Assembly (NCBI RefSeq): GCF_018129985.1
Contig: NZ_JAFCKT010000021.1
Coordinates: 1 to 62,517 of the forward strand
Length of the DNA stretch: 62,517 bases
Source of the DNA: Bradyrhizobium sp. SZCCT0148
Lineage (GTDB): Bacteria > Pseudomonadota > Alphaproteobacteria > Rhizobiales > Xanthobacteraceae
Direction of reading: 5' to 3'
The notes beneath the pieces were generated by a model. The model saw only the letters and a list, made by a program, of their open reading frames with translations. It ran no database searches and had not been told where the DNA came from. The position numbers and the translations under genes are program-made. Positions 51,579 through 61,222 of this stretch are shown here, in pieces; the first letter of the stretch is position 1; every line of letters begins with the position of its first letter.

Positions 51579-53105
51579 TTAGCCACGCACCAGCGAGACG
51601 AGCCATTTTCGCCCAAACAGCACGAGGATTGCGAGCGCGTAGACGATGGTGCCCCCAAGCGCCAGCAACACCAGCGTCAACTCATCGTGGAGGTGCATCG
51701 CACCCAGCCAAGATCCGCTGAAGCGCGCGATCAGCCAGAACGCCACCGCCAGAATGATCCCGGTCAGCAGGAATTTGGCGAGCGACACCAGCCATGCCCG
51801 GTCGAGCACGAGAAAACCGCGGCGCATCGCGAAAAACAGCACAAGCAAGAGATTTGTCCAGACGCCGACGGCGGTTGCGAGCGCGAGGCCGATCTGGGCG
51901 AGCGATCCCATCAAGGCGACTTTCAGCGCGACGTTGACGGCGATGCCGGTCAGCGACGCGCGCACCGGCGTTGCCGTGTCCTTGCGGGCATAGAAGGTCG
52001 CGACCGCGCTGCGGATCAGCACGAACGGGATCAGGCCGATGGCATACGCTGCGAGAGTGCCGCCCGCGGCCACTGCGTCGGCCTGGGAGAACGCCCCGCG
52101 GGCGAACAGCGCGCGCATGATCTCGTCGGGCACGGTCAGGAAGGCCGCGACGAACGGAATCGAGAACAGCAGCGTGAAATCGAAGGCGCGGCGCTGCGCC
52201 TTCATCGCGCCGTCATGGTCGTTCGCCGTGATCCGTTTCGACATCTCCGGCAGCAGCACGGTGCCGATGGCGATGCCGATGACGCCGATCGGGAGCTGGT
52301 TGAGGCGGTCGGCATAATACAGCGCCGACAGCGCGCCGGCGGGCAGGAAGGTCGCAATGATGGTGTCGGCGAACAGCGCGACCTGCGTGCCCATCGATCC
52401 CAGCGTCGCCGGGCCCAACGCCTTGAAGAAACCGCGGACGTCCTCGTCGAGCTTCAAAGGCGCAAAGCGCGGCAGGCCGCCGTGGCGGGCGAGATCGCCG
52501 GCCAACAGGAAATATTGCAGAAAACCGGAAATGAGAACGCCCCAGGCCGCGGCATGGCCCGCCGTCGGAAACCAGACGGCAACCGCCAGCGTCATCATCA
52601 TCGCGACGTTGAGAAAGATCGACGCAGCAGCGGCGCTGGCAAAGCGCTGCATCACGTTGAGCATGCCGCCATAGAGCGTCACCAGCGTGATCAGCAGCAG
52701 ATAGGGAAAGGTGATCCGGGTCAGTTCGATCGCGAGCTTGCGCTGCTCGGCGTCGTCACTGAAGCCGGGTGCAAGGATGCTCATGGCCTGCGGCATGAAC
52801 AGCCAGGCGACGATCAGCAGCACCACCTGCGAGGCCAGCAGCAGCGTGAAGATGCGGTCGGCGAACAGATGCGCCGCCGCCTCCCCCTTCTCGCCATGGA
52901 CATGGGCATAGGCCGGCACCCACGCGGCGTTGAAGGCCCCCTCGGCGAAGATCGCGCGGAAATGATTGGGCAGCCGCAGCGCCACGAAGAAGGCGTCGGC
53001 CACGGGGCCGGCGCCGAGGATTGCCGCGAGCATGATGTCGCGCGCAAACCCCGTCAGCCGCGAGAGCAGCGTGTAACCACCGACCGTGAAGATGCGTCCG
53101 AGCAT
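51579..53105 (-). CDS. murJ: Lipid II flippase MurJ
   Basis: Protein of 508 residues with 14 predicted membrane helices, the usual MurJ size. Family markers are LLSRLTGFARDIMLAAILGA at the start, ADAFFVALRLPNHFRAIFAEGAFNAAWVPAY described by its key residues A-D-A, R-L-P-N and F-A-E-G-A-F, and ARKDTATPVRASL near 345. It flips lipid-linked murein precursor across the inner membrane. It stands as a single gene, with a palindromic repeat upstream, at the border of the polysaccharide cluster. Confidence 0.95.
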   Translation of the reverse strand: MLGRIFTVGGYTLLSRLTGFARDIMLAAILGAGPVADAFFVALRLPNHFRAIFAEGAFNAAWVPAYAHVHGEKGEAAAHLFADRIFTLLLASQVVLLIVAWLFMPQAMSILAPGFSDDAEQRKLAIELTRITFPYLLLITLVTLYGGMLNVMQRFASAAAASIFLNVAMMMTLAVAVWFPTAGHAAAWGVLISGFLQYFLLAGDLARHGGLPRFAPLKLDEDVRGFFKALGPATLGSMGTQVALFADTIIATFLPAGALSALYYADRLNQLPIGVIGIAIGTVLLPEMSKRITANDHDGAMKAQRRAFDFTLLFSIPFVAAFLTVPDEIMRALFARGAFSQADAVAAGGTLAAYAIGLIPFVLIRSAVATFYARKDTATPVRASLTGIAVNVALKVALMGSLAQIGLALATAVGVWTNLLLVLFFAMRRGFLVLDRAWLVSLAKFLLTGIILAVAFWLIARFSGSWLGAMHLHDELTLVLLALGGTIVYALAILVLFGRKWLVSLVRG

Positions 53106-53213
53106 GCGGATGTTTTAGAGCATCGCAGGATCAGGTCTAGGTGCAAACCACTGCGGAGGTACGCTCGCTCCCCGCTTGTCCGTTAGCCAGGGCGCCCATG
53201 GTCCCCGCAACGT

Positions 53214-53295
53214 CATGGCCGGGCTTGTCCCGGCGATCCTTGCCTTGCCACGCAGCACGAAGAACGTGGATGCCCGGGACAAGCCCGGGCATGAC
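53214..53295. repeat. Inverted repeat element
   Basis: CCGGGCTTGTCCCGG (53219-53233) is inverted exactly at 53274-53288, with CATGGC and GGCATG flanks. This form (GGGCTTGTCCCGG...) is common between genes of alphaproteobacteria (recollection). It lies between murJ and the aminotransferase gene, in a 213-nt gap without other features. Confidence 0.8.
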
Positions 53296-53318
53296 GATCA
53301 GCGCAAGAACCGGCTAAC

Positions 53319-54512
53319 TCAGCCCGCCAGCGCGCCGCGGACGGCAGCGATGATTCGCTCCTGATCGGCTTCGGTCAGGTAGGCGTGCATCGGCAGGCTG
53401 ATGACGTCCTGCGACAGGCTCTCGCAACCCGGCAGGCCGTCCTCGGCGACCGGATATTGCTTGTAGGCGGTCTGCTGATGCATCGACTTGCCGTAATAGA
53501 TCGCGGTCGGCACGCCCTGAGCCTTCAGGGCAGCGGCAAAGCCGTCGCGGTCGGTGCCCTTCGGGAGGCGGATGGTGTACTGCGCCCAGACCGAGGTATT
53601 GCCGGGGTTGAGGCGCGGCACGGTGACGACATTGGACAGGCCACGCGCATAGCGTTCCGCAACCTTGTTGCGGGCGGCGATCTCGTCGTCGAAGATCTTC
53701 AGCTTCTCGATCAGGATCGCAGCCTGCATGGTGTCGATCCGGCCGGTGAGGCCGAGGCGGACGTTGTCGTATTTGTCGACGCCCTGTCCGTGGACGCGGA
53801 TGCTGCGCAGCGTCGCTGCCAGTTTGTCGTCATCGGTGAAGATCGCGCCGCCGTCGCCGAAGCAGCCGAGCGGCTTGGCCGGGAAGAAGCTGGTTGCGGT
53901 GGCGAGCCCGAAGGTGCCGAGCTTGCGGCCCTTGTAGCTTGCGCCAAAGCCTTGCGCGGCGTCGTCGAGCACGAAGAGGCCCTCGGCCTTGGCGATCTCC
54001 GCGATCGCATCGTGATCGGCGGGTTGGCCGAACAGATCGACCGGAACGACCGCGACCGGCTTGAGGCCGGCCTTGCGCGCAGTCGCGATGCCGCGCTTGA
54101 GCGACTCCGGGCTCATGTTGAAGGTGGTCTCGTCGACGTCGACGTAGACAGGCGTCGCGCCGGTCCGTGCCACCGGCGAGGCCGTTGCGATGAAGGTGAA
54201 GGACGGACACAGCACGGCATCGCCGGGCCCGACGTTCATCGCCATCATCACCATCAGGATCGCATCGGTGCCGCTGGCGCAGCCGATCACGTGCTTGGCA
54301 CCGCTATAGGCCGCGAGCTGCTTCTCGAGCTCGGCGACTTCCGGACCATTGACGAACTGGCAATGGTCCATCACGCGCTTGACCGCGGCATCCAGCGAGG
54401 CGCCGAGCCGGCGGCGCTGCGAGGCGACGTCGATGAAGGGAATGGGTTCGGAACGCAGATGCTGGTTCATCGTCTGGTTCTTGGCGCCTTGCTGGTGTTG
54501 AACAGTCGACAT
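53319..54512 (-). CDS. DegT/WbpE-type sugar aminotransferase
   Basis: Protein of 397 residues, fold type I PLP aminotransferase of nucleotide sugars. ASGTDAILMVMMAMNVGPGDAV binds cofactor phosphate (key residues S-G-T-D-A); the PLP lysine is in SFFPAKPLGCFGDGGA near residue 219. It likely aminates a 3-keto or 4-keto UDP sugar with glutamate. It follows the Gfo/Idh oxidoreductase by 9 nt, the pairing seen for WlbA-WlbC/WbpB-WbpE, which make 3-amino sugars. Start taken at 54512; ATG 54470 is a weaker alternative. Confidence 0.88.
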   Translation of the reverse strand: MSTVQHQQGAKNQTMNQHLRSEPIPFIDVASQRRRLGASLDAAVKRVMDHCQFVNGPEVAELEKQLAAYSGAKHVIGCASGTDAILMVMMAMNVGPGDAVLCPSFTFIATASPVARTGATPVYVDVDETTFNMSPESLKRGIATARKAGLKPVAVVPVDLFGQPADHDAIAEIAKAEGLFVLDDAAQGFGASYKGRKLGTFGLATATSFFPAKPLGCFGDGGAIFTDDDKLAATLRSIRVHGQGVDKYDNVRLGLTGRIDTMQAAILIEKLKIFDDEIAARNKVAERYARGLSNVVTVPRLNPGNTSVWAQYTIRLPKGTDRDGFAAALKAQGVPTAIYYGKSMHQQTAYKQYPVAEDGLPGCESLSQDVISLPMHAYLTEADQERIIAAVRGALAG

Positions 54513-54521
54513 GGACAGGGA

Positions 54522-55526
54522 TCAGCCGACGACGCGGCGTGGGCCCTTGAGGGCGGTCGATTTGGCGGCGGGCCGTGACGGCGTCTCCAGGCACTGCGTC
54601 GCGATCTCGAGGCTGGCAACGCCTTCGTCGCCCGTGACCGCCGGCGTCTCGCCGTTGCGCACCGCCTTGAGGAATGCGATCAGCTCGGCGCGGAGCGGCT
54701 CGTCATGGCCGACCGGCAGATGCCGCATCGAGTAGCTGCCGTCAGGCTTGAAGCCGAAGCATTCGGTGACCTGGCGCGTCAAGAGATCGCCCATCACGTA
54801 TTTGCCGCGGGTCGCGACCGTGACGCTGCGCGCCTTGAACGGCGTCAGCCAGTTGGTGTTGATGTGCGCGAGCACGCCGTTGGCGGTGCGAAACTGCAAC
54901 AGCGCGATGTCCTCGCGCTCGGCGACCGCGCTCGACAATTGCGGTTGCACCTCGACGATATCGGATTCGGTGAACCAGCGGATCAGATCGATGTCGTGCA
55001 CGGCGAGGTCGATCACGACGCCGACATTGGACATGCGCGGCGGGAACGGGCCGACACGTGTGATCGCGATGGAGAGAATGTCCTCACCCGCGATCGCCTG
55101 CTTGACGGCGACGACCGCCGGATTGAAGCGCTCGACATGGCCGACCATCAGTGTGACGCCGGCCTTGTGCGCGGCAGCGACGATCTCGCGGCCCTCCTCC
55201 ACGGTGGATGCGATCGGCTTCTCGACCAGAACATGGATGTTCTTGGCGATGCAGGCGAGCGCGACTTCGTGATGCAGATGGGTTGGAGCCGCGATGGTGA
55301 CGGCATCGACGCCTGAGGCGAGCAGTTGATCGAGGGTCTCGAAGCTTGCGCAATTTGCCAGTTCCGTCGCGCGTGTGCGATGTGCCGGCGACGGATCGAC
55401 CACTCCGACGAGGCTGACGCCGGGAAGACCCGCAAGCACGCGCGCGTGGTTGCTCCCCATTACGCCGGCGCCAATCACGCCGACGCGCAAGCCGACCTTT
55501 GCCGGCGCAGATCCGTTGGAACTCAT
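54522..55526 (-). CDS. Gfo/Idh/MocA sugar oxidoreductase (WlbA-like)
   Basis: Protein of 334 residues: NAD-binding fold with VGVIGAGVMGSNHARV near residue 14 and the catalytic EKPIAST near 105, followed by the substrate domain with HDIDLIRWF near 179. Its partner aminotransferase suggests oxidation of the 3-position of a UDP-HexNAc or UDP-HexNAcA, as WlbA/WbpB do. Specificity is inferred from context. The ATG at 55526 is chosen because it precedes the NAD fold by the usual distance. Confidence 0.87.
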   Translation of the reverse strand: MSSNGSAPAKVGLRVGVIGAGVMGSNHARVLAGLPGVSLVGVVDPSPAHRTRATELANCASFETLDQLLASGVDAVTIAAPTHLHHEVALACIAKNIHVLVEKPIASTVEEGREIVAAAHKAGVTLMVGHVERFNPAVVAVKQAIAGEDILSIAITRVGPFPPRMSNVGVVIDLAVHDIDLIRWFTESDIVEVQPQLSSAVAEREDIALLQFRTANGVLAHINTNWLTPFKARSVTVATRGKYVMGDLLTRQVTECFGFKPDGSYSMRHLPVGHDEPLRAELIAFLKAVRNGETPAVTGDEGVASLEIATQCLETPSRPAAKSTALKGPRRVVG

Positions 55527-55708
55527 CTGAGCAAACCCCGATTCAACCGCAAATCCCCGGCGCGCTTCTAGCACGGGCGCCACATTTGTGGCGAATGCCG
55601 CCTTCGCGGCCCGGACACGATTTGATTCAAAAAGTTACACGTTCCCCGGGCCTTAAGCCGAAAAATATCGCCTGTTTAGCCCGGGTCGCGTGATTCGGAG
55701 TTTGCTGG

Positions 55709-57127
55709 TTACGACCTTTGGTAGTCGTCTTCAATCCGGATGATGTCGTCTTCCCCGAGATAGCTTCCAGTCTGGACCTCGATCAGTTCCAGCAGGATTT
55801 TACCGGGATTCTCCATCCGATGGACGGCGCCCATCGGGATGTAGATCGACTCGTTTTCGTGCACCATTTTCACGGTCTCATTGACCGTAACCTGCGCGGT
55901 GCCGCGGACCACGATCCAGTGCTCGGCCCGATGATGGTGCTTCTGCAGCGACAGCCGCCCGCCCGGCTTCACCACGATGCGCTTGACCTGATGGCGCTCG
56001 CCATTGTCGACCGACTGGTAGCTGCCCCAGGGGCGGTGCACCTTCAGGTGCTCCTCGGTGACCTTCGGCGCGACCGCCTTCAGCTTGGTGACGAGACGCT
56101 TCAGGCCGTTGGCATCTTTCTGGCGCGAGACCAGCACCGCATCCGCGGTTGCAACCACGATGAGATCGTCGACGCCTTCGAGCGCGACCAGCGCGGAATC
56201 GGTGGTGACGTTGCAATTGCGGGAATCCTCGAACACCGCGCTGCCATGCGATGCGTTGCCCTGCGCGTCCTTGTCGGAGAGCTCCCACACCGCGTGCCAG
56301 GAGCCGACGTCGGACCAGCCGCACGATACCGGCACGACCGCTGCGCGCGAGGTCTTCTCCATCACCGCATAGTCGATCGAGATCGCCTTCGCCGAGCCGA
56401 ACGCCTCGGGCTCCAGCGTAACGAAGCCGAGATCGCGACCGGCATTGCTGACCGCATTGGTGACGGCCTCGACGCTCGCTGCATCGACCTTGCGATATTC
56501 GTCGAGCAGCACGCTTGCCGGGAACATGAAGTTGCCGCTGTTCCAGAGATAGCCCGAATTGACGTAGTCGGACGCTTTCACCGCGTCCGGCTTCTCGACG
56601 AAGCGCGTGACCGCATGCACCTCGCCGGCAATCACTTCGCCCGGGTTGATGTAGCCGTATTCGGTCGCCGGCCGCTCCGGCTTGACGCCGAAGGTGACGA
56701 TGCGCCCGGTGCTCGCAGCGGTGAGGCCCTCGCGGCAGGCGGCGACGAACGCCGCATTGTCCTGCACGACGTGATCGGCGGCGAGCGCGAGCACGATGGC
56801 GTCACTGGCGCGGTTCTGCGCGAACACGGCGCCGGCCGCGATTGCCGGGCCGGAATCGCGACGCATCGGTTCAAGGATCACATCGGCCTCGATGCCGATC
56901 TCGGCGAGCTGCTCCAGCACCATGAAGCGATAGGACGCGTTCGTGATGACGATAGGCCGGTCGAACAGGGAGGGATCGGAGACGCGAAGCAGCGTATCCT
57001 GGAAGGTCGAGCGCGTGCCGAACAGCGGCAGGAACTGCTTCGGCCGCACCTCGCGCGAAGCCGGCCACAGCCGCGTGCCGGCGCCGCCGCACATGATCAG
57101 GGGGATTATGCGTTTGTCCATCGTCAT
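55709..57127 (-). CDS. manC: Mannose-1-phosphate guanylyltransferase/mannose-6-phosphate isomerase
   Basis: Protein of 472 residues of the bifunctional type II PMI/GMP class. The N-terminal pyrophosphorylase motif is CGGAGTRLWPASREVRPKQF near 13 (G-x-G-T-R-L-W-P and P-K-Q-F), with FVEKPD near 178. The C-terminal cupin isomerase domain (about 365-472) has RPWGSYQSVDNG and QKHHHRAEHWIVV with its metal His residues. It makes GDP-mannose for surface glycans. AAGG 7 nt upstream favours ATG 57127, one base from the stop of the upstream epimerase gene, so the two are coupled. Confidence 0.94.
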   Translation of the reverse strand: MTMDKRIIPLIMCGGAGTRLWPASREVRPKQFLPLFGTRSTFQDTLLRVSDPSLFDRPIVITNASYRFMVLEQLAEIGIEADVILEPMRRDSGPAIAAGAVFAQNRASDAIVLALAADHVVQDNAAFVAACREGLTAASTGRIVTFGVKPERPATEYGYINPGEVIAGEVHAVTRFVEKPDAVKASDYVNSGYLWNSGNFMFPASVLLDEYRKVDAASVEAVTNAVSNAGRDLGFVTLEPEAFGSAKAISIDYAVMEKTSRAAVVPVSCGWSDVGSWHAVWELSDKDAQGNASHGSAVFEDSRNCNVTTDSALVALEGVDDLIVVATADAVLVSRQKDANGLKRLVTKLKAVAPKVTEEHLKVHRPWGSYQSVDNGERHQVKRIVVKPGGRLSLQKHHHRAEHWIVVRGTAQVTVNETVKMVHENESIYIPMGAVHRMENPGKILLELIEVQTGSYLGEDDIIRIEDDYQRS

Positions 57128-57128
57128 C

Positions 57129-58118
57129 TCAAACCTTGAAGTAGTCCCGATACCAGGTGACAAAATTGTGGACCCCATGCTCGATCGGCGTTGACGGTGC
57201 AAAGCCGGTGTCGCGCATCAGGTCCTCGACATCCGCGAACGTTTCCAGCACATCTCCCGGCTGCATCGGCAGCAATTCTTTGATCGCCGTCCGGCCCAGC
57301 TCCCGCTCCAGAAGACCGACGACGTGCATCAGTTCCTCCGGATGGTGATTGCCGACATTGTAGAGCTTAAACGGCGCATTTGCGGCAGCCGGATCGTCCG
57401 CAGGCACAAGATCGATCAGCTTGGATACTACACGCGTGACATCATCGACATAGGTAAAGTCGCGACGCATTCGGCCATGGTTAAACAGCCGGATCGGTTT
57501 GCCCGCCATGATGGCGTTTACGAACAGGAACATGGCCATGTCGGGCCGTCCCCATGGCCCGTAAATGGTAAAGAAGCGCAGGCCCGTGACCGGCAGGCGA
57601 TAGAGATGGCTGTAGGACTGCGCCATCACCTCGTTCGCCTTCTTGGTCGCGGCGTAGAAGCTCACGGGATGATCGGTGCGGTCCGCAACCGCAAATGGCA
57701 TTTTTGTGTTGGCGCCGTAAACGGAGGATGACGAGGCGTAGACGAGATGACGACAGCCGTTGTTGCGGCAGCCCTCCAGCACGTTGAGAAAGCCCACCAG
57801 ATTGGAATCGACATAGGCATGCGGCTGCTCGATCGAGTAGCGCACACCGGCCTGTGCCGCCAGATGCACGACCTCCGTAAAACGATGCCGCGCAAACAGC
57901 GCCGCCATCGTCTCGCGATCGGCAAGATCGGCCTCGACGAAGGAGAAACGGGGCGAGCCCTGCAGCAGCGCCAGGCGCGCCCGCTTCAGCGCCGGATCGT
58001 AATAGGCGTTGAGATTGTCGAGCCCGACGACGGACCGGCCTTCGCCCAGGAGCTGCCGGGCGACGTGAAAGCCGATGAAGCCGGCGGCCCCGGTGACCAA
58101 AATCGCCTGATCCGTCAC
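57129..58118 (-). CDS. UDP-glucuronate 4-epimerase-like protein (LpsL type)
   Basis: Protein of 329 residues, extended SDR. The NAD motif GAAGFIGFHVA (G-x-x-G-x-x-G) is near residue 10, the catalytic SSSSVYGAN near 128 and the Y-x-x-x-K pair (SFYAATKKANE) near 154. The sequence style (LDNLNAYYDPALKRARLALL) is that of LpsL/CapI, which makes UDP-galacturonate for LPS or capsule. It heads a unit with manC. Confidence 0.9.
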   Translation of the reverse strand: MTDQAILVTGAAGFIGFHVARQLLGEGRSVVGLDNLNAYYDPALKRARLALLQGSPRFSFVEADLADRETMAALFARHRFTEVVHLAAQAGVRYSIEQPHAYVDSNLVGFLNVLEGCRNNGCRHLVYASSSSVYGANTKMPFAVADRTDHPVSFYAATKKANEVMAQSYSHLYRLPVTGLRFFTIYGPWGRPDMAMFLFVNAIMAGKPIRLFNHGRMRRDFTYVDDVTRVVSKLIDLVPADDPAAANAPFKLYNVGNHHPEELMHVVGLLERELGRTAIKELLPMQPGDVLETFADVEDLMRDTGFAPSTPIEHGVHNFVTWYRDYFKV

Positions 58119-58323
58119 ATTGTTCCCCGGAGATCCCCTCGCCTGATCCTGTTTAGCCGTCCAGGCGAGGAGGTCGCAATAGGCCCACCGCGGCTCGAAC
58201 GCTCATAACGTCCCGCCACGACGGCTATTGCAAGATCGGCGCCAAAACCATACCAAAGCGGCCGAATTCGGCGCTCGCGTCGGGTTGCCTCAAATCTTCG
58301 CAAACCCAGTTCATGCGGGCGAG

Positions 58324-59283
58324 ATGCGCCGAATCCTGCTGTCGACGGTCAAAATCCTGATTTCCGTGGCGCTGCTCTATCTGGCGCTGCGCAAGGTCGA
58401 TCTGTCCGAATTGTTTTCGCGCTTCACCGTGACCAGCCTGTTCTGGATCGGCGCCGCGATCGCGATCACCTTCCTGCAGATCTTCGTCGGCGTGCTGCGC
58501 TGGCGCGAGATCAGCGCGGTCTGCGGCGCGCCGCTCGAGCTCGGCCGCGCCATGCGCTACAACGTGATCGGCTCGTTCTTCAACCAGACCCTGCCGTCGG
58601 CGATCGGCGGCGACGCGGTCCGGCTGTGGCTGGTCGCGCGCGCCGGCGCCGGATGGCGTGCGGCGACCTACTCGATCTTCGTCGACCGCGCGATCGGCTT
58701 GATCGCGCTCGCGATCGTCATCGTCGCGAGCCTGCCCTGGAGCTACACCCTCATCACCGATCCGCACGGCCGCTCGGCGCTCTTGCTCATCGATCTCCTG
58801 GCGCTCGCCGGCGGCCTCGGCTTCCTGGTTTTCGGCGCCCTGAAATGGCGCTGGCTGAAAACGTGGTGGGCTACCCATCACATTCACGCCTGCGCCGTGA
58901 TCGCAAACCGCGTGATCTTCAGCCGCAGCCGCGGACCGATCATCGCGATCCTGTCGGTGCTCGTTCACGTGCTCGCCGTCGTCATCGCCTGGTGCGTCGT
59001 GCAGTCGATCGCGGCCCCGGTTCGCTTCAGCGACGTCTTCCTGCTGGTGCCGCCCGTGATGCTGATCACGATGATGCCGATCTCGATCGCCGGCTGGGGC
59101 GTGCGTGAAGCCACGATGGGCCTGGCGTTCGGCTTCGCCGGACTTGCCGCCAACGAGGGCGTCAACGTCTCGCTGCTGTTCGGCGCCGTGTCCTTCATCG
59201 TCGGCGCGTTCGGTGGCCTGGTCTGGATCCTCAGCGCGGAGAAAGCCGCGCAGGGGTCGGCGCCGATCGGAGTGCCGGAGTGA
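58324..59283 (+). CDS. YbhN/UPF0104 membrane protein, possible lipid or glycan flippase
   Basis: Protein of 319 residues with eight or so hydrophobic helices and the UPF0104/LPG-synthase transmembrane features: FFNQTLPSAIGGDAVRLWLV near residue 88 and PISIAGWGVREATMG near 252 (the P-x-x-x-x-G-x-G-x-R-E motif). In polysaccharide clusters these proteins are thought to help move lipid-linked intermediates. The ATG at 58324 is preceded by GGGCGAG; the longer frame reads into the divergent promoter region. It overlaps the next gene by 4 nt. Confidence 0.85.
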   Translation: MRRILLSTVKILISVALLYLALRKVDLSELFSRFTVTSLFWIGAAIAITFLQIFVGVLRWREISAVCGAPLELGRAMRYNVIGSFFNQTLPSAIGGDAVRLWLVARAGAGWRAATYSIFVDRAIGLIALAIVIVASLPWSYTLITDPHGRSALLLIDLLALAGGLGFLVFGALKWRWLKTWWATHHIHACAVIANRVIFSRSRGPIIAILSVLVHVLAVVIAWCVVQSIAAPVRFSDVFLLVPPVMLITMMPISIAGWGVREATMGLAFGFAGLAANEGVNVSLLFGAVSFIVGAFGGLVWILSAEKAAQGSAPIGVPE

Positions 59284-60287
59284 CCGTGCCGACGATCGTG
59301 GCCTCGCTGCTTGCCGTTGCGATCGCCGCACTGATCTCGGCGCTCATCACCTGGATCAGCCGCCCGCTGTTGCAGCGCTATGCACTGGCACGCCCGAATG
59401 CGCGTTCCTCGCATCGCATCCCCACCCCGCAAGGCGCGGGCATCGCGGTGATCGCGGCGACGCTCGGCGTTGCATTGGCGTTGGCGGCCTGGTTCAACGT
59501 CGCGGTTCCGCCGGCGCTGGTCGTCGCCACCATCGTCATTGCGATGGTCGGGTTCGCCGACGACATCGTCTCGCTGCCGGTGCTGGTGCGGCTCGTGCTG
59601 CAGGCCGCCTGCGTCAGCGCTGTCGTCTTCACCGCGCCTGACGATGCGCGCATCGTGCCAGCCCTGCCGCTCGCGCTGGAGCGCGGCCTTATCGTGCTCG
59701 CCGGTGTCTGGTTCGTGAACCTCGTCAATTTCATGGACGGGCTCGACCTCATGACCGTGGCAGAGGTGGTGCCCGTCACGGCCGCACTCGCACTGTTCGG
59801 ATGGTATGGCGACCTCTCGCCATCAGCGGCGCTGCTCGCCACGGCGCTGTGCGGCGCCATGCTCGGCTTTGTGCCGTTCAACCGTCCGGTCGCAAAGGTC
59901 TTCCTGGGCGATGTCGGCAGCCTGCCGATCGGTCTCTTGCTCGGCTGGTGCCTGCTGGAGCTCGCCTGGCACGGACAGCCCGCCGCGGCGCTGCTGCTGC
60001 CGGCTTATTATCTTGCGGATTCCACCATCACGCTGTTTCGGCGCATCATCAGGCGCGAACCATTCTGGTCGGCGCACCGCACGCACTTCTATCAACGCGC
60101 CACCGACAACGGCTTCACGGTCAAGCAGGTGATTACCGAGGTGTTCGCGCTCAATCTGGTGCTGGCCCTGCTTGCCGTCGTCAGCGTTCGCGCCGGCTCG
60201 ATGTCGGCCACGATTGTTTCCCTGTTCGCAGGCGCGGTCGCAGTCGCCATCGTGTTGCGCCGGTTCTCGCGCCCTCAGGCGTCCTGA
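59280..60287 (+). CDS. WecA/WbpL-like undecaprenyl-phosphate sugar-1-phosphate transferase
   Basis: Protein of 335 residues with ten or so membrane helices, polyprenyl-phosphate N-acetylhexosamine-1-phosphate transferase family. Motifs are VGFADDIVSLP (catalytic D-D) near 91, NFMDGLDLM near 149, FLGDVGSLPIG near 209 and the cytoplasmic HRTHFYQRA near 263. It starts a surface glycan by transferring HexNAc-1-P to undecaprenyl phosphate. The GTG start overlaps the upstream stop (GTGA), so the two are coupled. Its last 13 nt overlap the end of the next, opposite gene. Confidence 0.9.
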   Translation: MTVPTIVASLLAVAIAALISALITWISRPLLQRYALARPNARSSHRIPTPQGAGIAVIAATLGVALALAAWFNVAVPPALVVATIVIAMVGFADDIVSLPVLVRLVLQAACVSAVVFTAPDDARIVPALPLALERGLIVLAGVWFVNLVNFMDGLDLMTVAEVVPVTAALALFGWYGDLSPSAALLATALCGAMLGFVPFNRPVAKVFLGDVGSLPIGLLLGWCLLELAWHGQPAAALLLPAYYLADSTITLFRRIIRREPFWSAHRTHFYQRATDNGFTVKQVITEVFALNLVLALLAVVSVRAGSMSATIVSLFAGAVAVAIVLRRFSRPQAS

Positions 60288-61222
60288 GCCGCCAAGGCCA
60301 GCCGCAGCCCCTCGTCGAGGGAGACCTCCGGCTGCCAACCGGTCGCGAGCGCCTTGGAGATGTTGAGCTCGAGCGAGCCGATCAGGCTGTCATGCGTATC
60401 CTGCCGGCCCATCACGCTGAGCAGCGTGCTGAGCACGCCCGACGGCACGCCGAACAGCCGCAGCCCCTTGCCGGACGCATCAGCCATCCGCGTGATGAAT
60501 TCGGGCGTCGAAACCTGCTCCCTGTCGGCGACGAGGAATATCTCGAAATTGCTGACGGGATCGGGATGGCCGAGCCGGTGCAGGATGAACGACGACAGGT
60601 TCTGCACGGCAAGGAAGGCGCGCTGGTTGCGGATCGCGCCGAAGGGCAGCGGCAACCCGAGATCGACCGCGCGCGTCAGCAGCGCGAAATTGCCCTTGGC
60701 TCCGGCGCCATAGACCAGCGGCGGCCGGATCACCGAGATATTCATGTCGTTGTCGCGCGCCAGCGTCCTCAAGCCCGCCTCGGCCGCAGCCTTGGACATG
60801 CCATAGAGGCCGCGCGGCGTCAGGATGTCGTCCTCGCTGAACGGCGCGCGGCCCTCGTTGCTGCGGCCATGCACGAGAACGGTGCTGACGAAGATGAACT
60901 GGCGCACGCCGGCCGTCGCCGCGCAACGCGCCAGATGCAGCGTGCCGGCTATATTGACGTTGCGGTAGAGCTGGACCGCGTGCTCCTCGTGCTTGTGATG
61001 CACGCGCGCGGCGAGATGGACGACGGCGTCGACGCCTTCCAGCGCGGCCTGCCAATCGGTTTCGGGACCGATCGACTCGATCACGACCTCGTCGTCAACA
61101 CCTTGCGGGCTGCGGACCGCGCGGCGGACCGACCATCCCGCGCGCGCCAGCGCAGGGGCGACGTGACGGCCGACGAAACCGCTTGCCCCCGTCACCAGCA
61201 CGACCGGTTTCTTCTCGCTCAT
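60275..61222 (-). CDS. NAD-dependent sugar epimerase/dehydratase (WbpK/WbpV-like)
   Basis: Protein of 315 residues, extended SDR: GASGFVGRHVAPALARAG near residue 11 is the cofactor site; VSTVLVHG near 113 and YGMSKAAAE near 140 give the Ser and Y-x-x-x-K catalytic set. It resembles O-antigen enzymes that reduce or epimerise 4-keto sugars, such as WbpK or WbpV. The product sugar cannot be read. Its start overlaps the glycosyltransferase stop by 4 nt, so it belongs with that gene. Confidence 0.85.
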   Translation of the reverse strand: MSEKKPVVLVTGASGFVGRHVAPALARAGWSVRRAVRSPQGVDDEVVIESIGPETDWQAALEGVDAVVHLAARVHHKHEEHAVQLYRNVNIAGTLHLARCAATAGVRQFIFVSTVLVHGRSNEGRAPFSEDDILTPRGLYGMSKAAAEAGLRTLARDNDMNISVIRPPLVYGAGAKGNFALLTRAVDLGLPLPFGAIRNQRAFLAVQNLSSFILHRLGHPDPVSNFEIFLVADREQVSTPEFITRMADASGKGLRLFGVPSGVLSTLLSVMGRQDTHDSLIGSLELNISKALATGWQPEVSLDEGLRLALAAQDA